A DNA stretch of 64,000 bases from Pterobdella sp. o SKG-2022. Taxonomy: Eukaryota; Annelida; Clitellata; Hirudinida; Piscicolidae. Under the pieces are notes generated by a model. That model saw nothing but the letters and a program-made list of their open reading frames with translations, searched no databases and had not been told where the DNA came from. The translations under genes were made by a program, and so were the position numbers. The stretch covers positions 28,329,022 through 28,393,021 of the forward strand of contig OZ038321.1 in the NCBI GenBank assembly GCA_964035795.1. The letters are read 5' to 3'. This document shows positions 37,039 through 46,469 of the stretch, piece after piece; position 1 is the first letter of the stretch; each line of letters begins with the position of its first letter.

Positions 37039-37628
37039 CTAACACAAACTGCATCGCATTGAGTTACAAGGCAGATCATTCCACTTGAACTCTTCACCCC
37101 ACAATTCCATACAGATTTCAGCTTGTTCACCATCTCTTATCAGCCTTTTTGGTTCTTCATTCCAATTAGGATTATCACAATCTGTTCTATCTGAAACGTC
37201 ACAATCAACTGGATGAAAATATTGGCTTGGTGCCTTGCTGAACCAGTACTCTCTGTTATGACAGTATATTCCTCCGATCCAAATGTTTTTAGTTGCATAA
37301 CTCTTACAACTTGCCGGCTCAAAAATGTTTAAATAATTAATTTTTTTGGTTTTTTATGAATTAGACTAATGTTTTATGGTAAACTTATCGAAAATTATAG
37401 TAAAAGACTTATTGAGTTGTATACAATAAAATGTTACGTATCAATAATTACTTCTCGAAAGTTGAAAGACTTCAGTGAAACACTAAGTGAAATATCATTG
37501 GTCCAAAAAAGCAAAATTATTTATAAAATAGGCTCAAAAATTCATGAGTGACACCAATGTTAACCTGCTCGACCATTGGCAGAGAGCGCCAGAACACAGG
37601 CCAGACTAAGCAATATCTTGGTGATCAT
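37039..37628 (-). pseudogene. C-type lectin, copy 1 (damaged)
   Basis: Exon 1 (37565-37628) encodes a signal peptide (MITKILLSLACVLALSANGR). The last exon (about 37039-37317) encodes the C-terminal half of a C-type lectin domain: NIWIGGIYCHNREYWFSKAP, then FKWNDLPCNSMRCSLC, with the paired Cys and the WND signature. No exon for the N-terminal half of the domain (present in copy 2 at 43329-43499) is found between them, and direct splicing of the two exons shifts frame into a stop. The TAG at 37039-37041 replaces a CAG present in copy 2. In-frame sequence beyond it still resembles the Thr-rich tail. I read this as an exon-loss pseudogene. An unrecognised alternative exon would be the other explanation. 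Confidence 0.75.
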
Positions 37629-38003
37629 TGCTGTCCAAGCAGGAGAAGTCTTTGGAACTAGTGAAGTAGATGAACATAACTCTATCTCTCCCTTTTTATA
37701 GACAACTTCAGCTAACCATTACTGTAAAAAATTGGCGTATGATTGATTTTGTTTTGAGCATGAAATTTACTAAAAAACACCGAAGCTATCAATGAAAATC
37801 AATAACGATTGGATTTCATGGCAAACTTTGAACATCAAGAAAAATTATTTCAATTTTTTATGAAATTAAAAAAAAGTATATTTGTTACTTATAAGCAATA
37901 TCAACAGTTTTCAACGTCAGTTTATGGGAAAAAATTAGTACATTTATTTATTGAGCAAAAAACAGCTATAATTTTCGATAAGTTTAGCCTTATCATAAAA
38001 CAT
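37364..38003. repeat. Inverted repeat pair flanking lectin copy 1 exon 1
   Basis: An arm at about 37364-37405 (TAATGTTTTATGG...AAACTTATCGAAAATTATAG) recurs inverted at about 37958-38003 (CTATAATTTTCGATAAGTTT...ATAAAACATTA). The signal-peptide exon lies between them. A diverged copy of the same motif sits at 24340-24410. It is probably a mobile-element terminal repeat. Confidence 0.5.
37693..37700 (-). promoter_or_regulatory. TATA box, lectin copy 1
   Basis: Minus-strand TATAAAAA about 65 bp upstream of the ATG. It sits in a promoter segment shared with copy 2 (43814-43821). Confidence 0.65.
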
Positions 38004-39589
38004 TAGCGAAAACGTTATTTCTATAATATGTCTCTAAAAAGTTAACTATAACAATATATTTTGTATAAATCAAACTTTTATAGATTGCTTTGATTGAAGG
38101 GGTTCAAGTTTTCAACTTACCAAACGTCTCCATCTTGCATCTCAAATGATGAACTGTATTGCAAAACTTGGAACTTCTTTATATCTATAGTGCTTTTTTT
38201 CGATATTTCTTTTTTGATTGTAACCTTTAAAAATGAAGGAATTCTAAGATACAATCTTATAAAGAAATTATCCATTTATCGTGGGGTTTTCATATGTCGA
38301 TAAATACTACACATGATTTCGGGTAAAGTTTAATGATTACAGAGCGCAGTTTGAAGAAACCATAACGCAAAAGAGCCTATATCTTGAGAAAATAAGCTTT
38401 GTACAAACTTAAAAGTTACATACAAAAGATGAAAAACTTTGAATTGAGGAAAAAATTATTTAATGAACACATGAACGGAACAGAGTTTAAAATAAAATTT
38501 ATGTTTTGAAAATAGAAAATTTTCTAAAATTTCTAGACGCATTAGGCATTGGAAAAAAAAGATAAAAGTTTGTCTATAATTGTGTTTTTCAAAGCATCAC
38601 ACATACGTTTTACAAAAAAATTATCAAATTTATCAATGACCATTAAAAATGATCATGAGCATTCAAAGGCAAAATAGGCCAAAAACTTTAAGCTGTCAAA
38701 AAAATTTAACGTCGAATTTTAAAACTTCAGAACTTAGTGGTAACGCTAAACAGAGAAAATTTCTTCACTTTTTATAAAGTAATGGCATGGAAATAGTTTG
38801 ACTAGCTGATCCTAAGATTATAGATAGTATCACATTCTAGTTTCAAGCCGTTTGGAACTATACATATAACTATGAATGCTTGAGAAAATAGTCACAACGC
38901 AGCAGATGGTTGTGGTAGAATTATGATGAGACAAAGATCGAAAGAGTATCTCACAAATATCATCACAATCAATCTCAATTGATGCTTTTGATAGTGTTTA
39001 AAAGGGAAAGATGATGCAAATAATTCCAAGTAAACTCACCTATGCCTTTCAAAACTTCACGAGAGAACTGAGGCACTTTTTATCGTGGTAAAACTGTGCA
39101 TTTCAAATCATAATAAACTTCCTAAATTATTATTATTTCCAAGTTTTCAAAAGTTTTCTTTAAAAAATAATTTGGCTTCAACTGGTTTAGATTTTGTCAA
39201 AGATATCGTTTTCCTATGTTATAATTTAGCTGTCAATTAAATATTTTCAAGCCGAGAAAAGCAGTAAAAAAGAAGTTAAACATTGACACAAAAATAATTT
39301 AGCTCTAATAATGAAACTAGTGACAGGGGAAGCTCCAAAACAAGCAGAATATTCAGTAGAAAAATTTTTAGTGATCTAGATTTTAAAGTAGGTCCAAATG
39401 CCTGTGACCCGTTGCTGAAAAACTAAAACCAATGGAAACGAAAGACTTGGGACTATGCGTTCATGCAGGCATTAGAATAAAGTTTCCAGCATCCCCAGAT
39501 ATAATATTCTTTACTTAAGTCAAAACATGTACAACTTTTAGCAAATATAACTACAAAGTATTAACTTCAACATAAAAGCAACATTACAG
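38004..39589. other. AT-rich intergenic, nothing recognised
   Basis: No exon, RNA gene or known repeat could be supported between lectin copy 1 and the first SINE. Confidence 0.4.
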
Positions 39590-39760
39590 TACCTATGAAG
39601 CGCTTTTCCTTATAGATCAAAGCGTTCGCTACAAATTTAATGAAGCTAAATCACTCTGTGGAACAGATGCTAATTTTGGGGCCCACGTGGGATCGAAAAC
39701 GCTAACTCTAGCTAACTAGTCTAATGCTTTTCAAGCTGAGCTATAAAAGCCGACTATAGA
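39590..39760 (-). mobile_element. tRNA-derived SINE, copy 1
   Basis: Read on the minus strand it begins with a tRNA-like head: A-box TATAGCTCAGCTTG and B-box-like TTTTCGATCCC, bounded by GGCTTTT and GTGGGCC. A body of about 95 bp follows, ending near AACGCTTTGATCTATAAGGA and AAAAGCGCTTCATA. The same head-body order occurs at 42505-42672. Confidence 0.75.
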
Positions 39761-39889
39761 AATATTTTAACTTGAACTAGTTATTGGTTTTAGTATTAAA
39801 TATTTTGATTAACATAGACAAATTTATGCTGAAATTGAGTTTTAAATCTATTTAATCTAGCTATTTATAGTTTGATCTAGAATGTTATG

Positions 39890-41790
39890 ATGCAAAACGT
39901 CTCAAAAGAAAACTTGAATGTAGCTACACGAAGAACAAATGTAAAGTTGATCTGGAAGCCTGGGTCAAGCAGAAACAGGTAAACAGAAAGCTATGTAGAC
40001 AGAAAAAAAAGAGTATTGAAATGCAAAACTCATGGATCCCAAAAGCAAATCATCAAACATGGGAAGTTCATTAATAAAATTTCAGAAAGAAAAAAAAATC
40101 TGCTGCTAACATTAATGCTCAAGAGTATCATTCTTACTTACTAGAGAAAATTGAAACAGCAAAGATTTCTATCCGATCATCTGAAGCGCCAGAATTTTCA
40201 AAATGCAACGAAAATTTAAGTTTGAATGGCTTCGATGAAGTTAAATTAGAGTAATTACTCTATGCCATCCAGAAACTTCCAAATAAACAGTGTGAATAGA
40301 ACCCAATTCCAACCTGGCTTCTGAAAAAGATAGCTACTATAGTGGCTCCATTCATATTGAGTATCTTTATCTATCTTTTGTCACTTTTTGTCAATTCCAA
40401 CATGCTTATGTCACATCGCTTTTGAAGAAATCAGATCTGGACCAAGAGACCCTTTCGTCATACCAACCATTTTTAAACTTGAGCGTGCTTTCAAAACATC
40501 TTGAACGTATTGTCTTTCCAAGAATTGTCACTTACCTAAACAACAATAAGTTATTACCATCTTTTCAATCAGCTTATCGTCGCCATCATTCAACAGAAAC
40601 AGTATTACAGATTTCTACTGGTATTTTGGAAGCAGCTGACAACAAAAAAGTCTCTCTTCTTGTTCTTCTAAATCTTTCGGCGGCCTTTGATTTAATAGAT
40701 CATCAAATACTAATCAGAAGATTAAACGAATCATTTGGCTTGAATGACCTCCCTTTTGAATGGTTTAGGAATTACCTTTTCAACAGATCATTCAACATCA
40801 AATGCCCCAAAACAGAATCAGCACCAAACGTTCACTTTACTGGATTACCACAAGGTTCTGTTCTTGGACCGCTTTTGTTCACTTTATACACAGCTGATTT
40901 GGAAAAGATTGCAGCTTCTTACAATTTGAGAATTTATCAAAATGCCGACGACACTCAGTTATATGGGCATTGTTCATTTGATGCATCAATGGACTTGCAA
41001 GAAAGAATGTCAAAGTGTATTGATGAAATTGCAGCTTAGGTGAAAGCCAACCAAATGAAACTCAACAGTTCAAAAACTGAAGTCATTTGGTTCTCAACAT
41101 GTAGAAGCATATGCAAACTGCCAACTCAACCAGTTCGTATGTTAAATGATCATATAATTCCTTCTGATTCAGTTAAAAATTTTGGTGTCTATTTTGACAA
41201 AGATCTAAGCATGAAGACTCACATAAACAAATTATTGCAAATGTTATTTGCATCATTGAGGAAGATAAAAAGCGTTAAAAACTACCTGAACCAAGAGTCA
41301 CTCAAAACACTTGTATCAGTCTTGATATTGAGACCCATTGATTATGGAAACATTGTACTAATGGGATTACCCAAGTTACAAACCCAGAAAATCCAGTCCA
41401 TAATTAACACGACAGCCAGATTAATATCAAGAACTAAAAAGTTTGATCCCATAACTCCTGTTTTAAAACATCTACACTGGCTTAAAATTGAAGAAAGAAT
41501 TCAATACAAGATGATACTACAAGTGCATAAATGTCTCAAAATAGAAATCCTTTCTTATCTTTCATCGAAATTATCAACTGTGTCTTCATTGCCTGAAAGA
41601 AAAAGACACAGCTCATCGAACACAATGGACATAGCAAGAGGGAGAGCTAACACCATTTGGGGAACAGAAAATTTGAAGTTGCTGCACCAATTCTTTGGAA
41701 CAATTTACCAAATCACCTCAAATCCATAAATCCACAACAACTTTTTCCAAGTGCTTAAAGCCCCACCTCATGATTAAGTCATATAACCTT
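39890..41790 (+). mobile_element. Non-LTR retrotransposon (CR1/Jockey-like), 5'-truncated
   Basis: Carries the linker and reverse transcriptase of ORF2. A linker with stops reads RLKRKLECSYTKNKCKVDLE, then KLPNKQCE-stop-NPIPTWLLKK. The intact RT frame 40422-41039 has FQSAYRRHHSTETVLQ, NLSAAFDLIDHQIL, LPQGSVLGPLLFTLYTADL and the catalytic box as NADDTQLY (first residue changed from the usual Phe/Tyr). A TAG at 41037-41039 stands where Trp is expected, and the same frame continues to 41729 with VKANQMKLNSSKTEV and LKHLHWLKIEERI. The endonuclease and ORF1 are missing. The element lies between the two lectin copies. Confidence 0.88.
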
Positions 41791-42504
41791 AAAACATAAT
41801 TTAGAATTTTTTCTCAAATATTTTATTTTCCAAAAAATTAAATTAGTGGGAAGAAAGAAGGAGTAAATGGAAGGAATGACTGGTTGTGTGTGAGGATTGA
41901 AGAATAAAGCGTGAGATGCTGGAAAGAATGAAAATTTACTGTAGTAAGACTGGGTCTATACATATATATATATATATATGCTAAAAAAGGTCTTGAAGAT
42001 TTAATCAGTTTCATGCCACTGTTTGTTTGTTTAGCTGTTTTGAATGTCTCAGAAAAAACCTCGTAAATCGACGAAAGATTTTTTGAAAAGTTGGATATTA
42101 AATCAAGAATGGGCTATTTATGAAATGAACATTAGTTGAGAGGTATGGAAGAATTTTAACAGAAACTTTTTCAAAAATTCTAAAATTCATGTTTTTTTCA
42201 ATCATTTACTTTCCATGCCATTAACAAAACACCTTCCTAGGTCTTGAGGATCTGTTCTGGTGCAAGAATAAAATGAAGCCTGGAAACAGAGGCTTCTTAA
42301 ATTAGAGTCGATATAATGTTTGGACTCATTTTTGAGATTGAAAATGCTAGGTCGGAACTTCAGGTAAAATACACACAGTCATATAAAACTCCTTTGGGAT
42401 TTTGAAACGATTATTCATCAAACACATCGGGTTATAATTAACTCTCCTCGGAAGACGCAGAGTATTTGGGCATACATTTGACCCAGATGGCATTTCATGT
42501 AATG

Positions 42505-42672
42505 CGGTTTTTATAAAGCACTTTTCCAAATAGATCAAAGCGCTTGCTACAAATTCAATGTAGCAAAAAAACACTGTAGAACAAGAGCTAATTGTCGGCC
42601 CACTCAGGATTAAACCCGGTAGCTTTAGGTAATTAGTCTAATGCTCAACCATTGAGCTATACGGGCCAGATG
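42505..42672 (-). mobile_element. tRNA-derived SINE, copy 2
   Basis: The minus-strand head GGCCCGTATAGCTCAATGGT with A box and B box (GGGTTTAATCCTG) folds as a degenerate tRNA cloverleaf. The body matches copy 1 (TTTGTAGCAAGCGCTTTGAT, then GAAAAGTGCTTTATAA). The T-arm mismatches and the attached body rule out a functional tRNA gene. Confidence 0.8.
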
Positions 42673-42876
42673 GCAGTACATTCACATGTTTTTTTTTGAA
42701 TCTTGCAACTTTTTTAACCCAAACTGAAAATTCATAGAAAAACATTCGTAAAATAAAATGGATGGGTTTTAAATCAGTTTGTAAGCTTTTCACCATTTAT
42801 TGAATAAAATATTTATGCATTCAAATGAAATTTTTTACAAAATGAATTTGAATTCGATGAAGCTAACAATTCAAAT

Positions 42877-43749
42877 TTAATTAGACGATGTCGTCATCCT
42901 TGTTGTGGTTGGTGGTTTTGTTGTTGGTGGTGTTGTTGTTGTTGCTGGCACGGGATCTGCCTGACACAAACTGCATTGCTTCCCGTCACAATTTGCATCA
43001 TTCCACTTGAAATCATCCTTAAACAATTGCACGCATCTTTCTTGCTTACCATTTCCTGATTTATTGTTTGGTTTTTTTGGATACCAGTAAGGATTGTAAC
43101 AATCACTTCCATCCGGAACGCCACATTTAGCTGGTTAATACGATTCACTTGGTGCTTTGCTGAACCAGTACACTTTGTTATAGCAGCTTATTCCTCCGAT
43201 CCAAATGGTTCTATTTGTAAACACAGTTCCACATCTTGATTTCAGATTAAAAAAATCATATTTGTGATTTTTCAAACAAATTTTTGATTGACTATTCGTA
43301 ATAAATAATTATTTTCTTCCAAGCTCACCTTCAAATTGGACGTGCAGTGTCAATGCGGCTTCTGTGTCTTGAGTGAATTTCATGAGTGCCAAATACCCAC
43401 CAGAGCTTTTGCAGTTTTGTTGGGCATCGATCCAGAAAAAAGTTTGGTTCACAACCTTATAAAAACTTTCCCTTACCTCAGTGTAACCAGCCGGACAAGC
43501 TGTTTCATAAAGGTATATAAATAATATCAAAAATATCAAATATCGAATAAGAAAAAAATTATGAGCTCTGGAACTTTCTTGTTGAAATTGAATACAAATT
43601 ATCGAATTGTTTTAAAAATTCTTTTAAAAATATCAAATAAAAATCGAAATGCTTTTTGAAAAGTATATTCATGAAAGATGTAAACCTGCTCGAACATAGG
43701 CAGAGAGCGCCAGAAGACAACTTAGACTAAGCAATATCTTGATCATCAT
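42877..43749 (-). pseudogene. C-type lectin, copy 2 (in-frame stop, phase break)
   Basis: Exon 1 (43686-43749) is a signal peptide (MMIKILLSLSCLLALSAYVR). Exon 2 (43329-43499) is the N-terminal half of a C-type lectin domain (ACPAGYTEVRESFYKV, NQTFFWIDAQQNCKSSGG, YLALMKFTQDTEAA). Exon 3 (42877 to about 43237) has TIWIGGISCYNKVYWFSKAP, DDFKWNDANCDGKQCSLC and a Thr/Pro-rich tail (ATTTTTPPTTKPPTTT). A TAA at 43135-43137 interrupts exon 3 mid-domain, and the only AG acceptor for exon 3 does not match the phase leaving exon 2. Family members are usually secreted sugar- or surface-binding proteins. With these lesions I call a pseudogene; a sequencing error or a segregating null allele is possible. 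Confidence 0.8.
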
Positions 43750-43813
43750 TGCTGTCCAAGCAGAAGAAGTCTTTGGAGCTAGTGAAGTAGATGAACATAA
43801 CTCTATCTCTCTC

Positions 43814-43821
43814 TTTTTATA
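43814..43821 (-). promoter_or_regulatory. TATA box, lectin copy 2
   Basis: Minus-strand TATAAAAA in the promoter segment shared with copy 1. Confidence 0.65.
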
Positions 43822-43849
43822 GACAACTTCAGCTAAGACTTGATTGATC

Positions 43850-44370
43850 TTTTGTTTTGAACGTGAAATTTACTTAAAAACATCGAAACATTCGACTAAA
43901 ATTAATTAAGGTTGGATATATTTTTAAAACGGATTTCAAATATCAACAAATGTTAATTATGACTGATTAGTTTTCATAAATCACACTTTTATAAAAAAGT
44001 TCATTTGGTTAGTTTCAAATTGTTTTACTCGAAATTTTTCGTAAATACAGTTTTACATTCTATTTTAACGATTGCTTGATCTCTATCGAATTTTTAACTG
44101 AATCGAGAGTTTTATGAAAAATTGTAATTATTGTTCGTAAACAAAATATGATTTAGTATTAATTTTTATTAACCATTAAAGGTTAACTAGCAACATTTGC
44201 CAATCATTTTAATTTCCAATAAAATTTTCTATTTTTCATTGAATTTGATCAATTTAATTTCAGTTTTCCAGCAAAACATAAATATTTAAATGAACACACT
44301 TTTTCAGTTCGTTTTATTTCATGAAGTTTTTCGTAGGAGGAACTGACATTCTCAAGTGGAGATATATATA
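43850..44370. other. AT-rich intergenic, nothing recognised
   Basis: Upstream of lectin copy 2. No supported feature. Confidence 0.4.
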
Positions 44371-44770
44371 TAGTAGTTGGTTCAGTTCGTATATTTATTG
44401 TCCAACTGTTTTTATCAAAAGGGCTTTGTTTTTCATATCTAGGGTGTTGAAGTTGTTTTTTTGTAGTAAAAAGAATGAGTGGGAAGTTTTTTAGTTTATT
44501 TGCGAAGAGCGAGGTGATATTGCAATGGTAGTGTTTGAGTTTCGTTGTGTAGATGTTGCATGTTTATGTCTTTGATGCACCCAGTTATAGTTTTTTGTCA
44601 TATTTAGAATTATTTGGAGTTTTTGGAGTAAGGTTTTAGATATGATAGGAAACCAAACAGTTGATGAGTACTCTAATATGGACTTCTTTAAGGTATATTG
44701 AATTTTTGGAAAAAATATTTCATTAGCTAAATCTAAAAGCGGATTGATTTTCATTATAACTCCCATCATT
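44371..44770 (-). mobile_element. Non-LTR reverse transcriptase C-terminal fragment
   Basis: The minus-strand frame carries YTLKKSILEYSSTVWFPII, then SKTLLQKLQIILNMT and, after a break, Arg/Ser-rich residues. This matches the conserved SILEYASxVWxP...LQKLQxxQN region near the C-terminus of Jockey/CR1 ORF2. Upstream RT motifs are absent. Confidence 0.7.
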
Positions 44771-45669
44771 CAATTTTGTACATTTTTTGTCACATCATTT
44801 TTGTTATTTACTTTTGTTTATTATTTTGTTTGTAGTTAGTTTCTTATTCTCATATAACTTTAATCAGAAATCCTTTTATTCTCATCGGTTTCATTATTTT
44901 TACCCTATTTCCAGCGAGCGTGCTATTTTTGGAAATGTTTAAAAATGAATATTTCATCAAATTCATATTATACGTTACAACTCAGTGAGTACTGTAGAAA
45001 TATGTCTCCTTCTTTATGGAAAATCAAAATTTTTTTGTTTTTAATAGAATTTGTACAGTTATTGACTATGGTATTGACCGGTTTTTAAACAATTTTTAAA
45101 TGATTATTTTTGTCTAAACATTTTGAGCAAATGAATATTTTGGCAAAAGTTGGAAGCATTACATAATTACTTGGTTAGTTTGTTTTTATTCTTTTTGAAA
45201 GGTAGCTATTATAAGCATTTTTATAGCGTTCCAGTTATTAAGCTTCTCCATGGAACCTGTCCAGCATTGCGTATTCGACTCCATAGTGCTTTCTGAGCCG
45301 GTGTCTTTCATCAGGTTGTCAAAAAAATTAGTTGATCTTTTTCCTGTTTTTGGATTTTTGTCAGAGTTTGTCACAAAATGAACTTCAAAACCATCTTTGC
45401 TAAATGACGAATACAATGACCGGCGAGTCTTCAAAGTGCATTTTTGGTTTGAGACTTACTTTTGGAAATTATTACGAAGATTTTTATTTTTCATATTTCC
45501 TAAAAGAGATGTTTAGAACCACTCTGCGCAATATGACATTAACCCTCCTAACAAGTTCATCAAAACAGAAGTTAGAGACCAGGTTTCAGAAATATAAAGA
45601 GAAAAAACTCAACTGTTACTTCAATCATTGTAGACTTTTGGATTCTTCAAGATTTTTGACAAACCATCC

Positions 45670-45858
45670 AAGCTTATCTCTCTTGCTTACTTGTGGTGTT
45701 CACCAAGCTTATCTCTCTTGCTTACTTGTGGTGTTCACCAAGTTTATTTCTCTTGCTTACTTGTGGTGTTCACCAAGTTTATTTCTCTTGCTTACTTGTG
45801 GTGTTCACCAAGCTTATTTCTCTTGTTTACTTGTGGTGTTCACCAAGTTTATTTCACC
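45670..45858. repeat. 35-bp minisatellite, five copies plus a partial
   Basis: The unit starts AAGCTTATCTCTCTTGCTTA and continues CTTGTGGTGTTCACC, repeated head to tail at 45670, 45705, 45740, 45775 and 45810 with C/T variants. Because 35 is not a multiple of three, the phase advances each copy, and at least two overlapping plus-strand frames remain open through the array. I regard these ORFs as accidental. Confidence 0.9.
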
Positions 45859-46164
45859 ACACAAATACATGACATTTTTAACTTTATTGAACCACCGCTA
45901 AAAAAGAATTAAAGTATGAAAAATTACAAAACTCATAAGAGAAAAACTTTCATTAGGAAGCATCGTTATAGTTCTTTTGCCTTTGGCAGGTTTCTCATAT
46001 CAAGTGTTTCCATCTTCTTGTATCTCCAGCCTTTCTCTTCATTGCTCCAAAACCCTCTTTTATCATGTAATCTAGCATGTGTTTTCTCATTCTCCTTCTT
46101 GGTTGTTCTTCTCTCATCCACCTTTCTACGGCGATTTTCATGAGGTTTCCGTGACGTATCCTCT

Positions 46165-46345
46165 TCATCTGATGTAGGATGTGCCATCAATTCTCTTTTT
46201 TATTAGCCAGGCTTAAGGCTTTTTCATTGTTTAGCTTGTCGATTCACTTTGCTTTTTCTGTATTCTTCCAGACCCACATTTCCATAGCTTCCAATCTTTT
46301 AATGTCCGCCTTGTTAATGGCCCACGTTTCTGCTGCATACGTCAC
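46165..46345 (-). mobile_element. RTE-like retrotransposon C-terminal relic
   Basis: The minus strand reads ADIKRLEAMEMWVWKNTEKA, then K, a stop where Trp is expected, and IDKLNNEKALSLANKK. This is the C-terminal signature of RTE/BovB-type ORFs (RLEAFEMWxxRRM...WxxxxxNEE). It is broken by a TGA and a frameshift. Confidence 0.7.
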
Positions 46346-46469
46346 CGCACTTCACACCAGGGTCGGTTGCTTCTTGATCGTTCATTTGAGTCAAACTGTT
46401 AAAATTGGTTTTGGATTAGTAAATACATTTTTAGTTATATCAATCATTAAAGACAAAAAGAACTAAATA

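Noticed and set aside
37369..37551. Plus-strand 60-codon ORF between lectin copy 1 exons
   Set aside because: It overlaps the inverted-repeat arm, is low complexity, and shows no support from either lectin copy.
42594..42668. Possible tRNA gene on the minus strand
   Set aside because: The cloverleaf has a poor T-arm, it is fused to a conserved SINE body, and it recurs at 39660-39755. It is a SINE head, not a functional tRNA.
45186..45434. Minus-strand ORF of 82 codons
   Set aside because: It has no homology signal, no splice partner and no promoter. It is probably chance or decayed repeat sequence.
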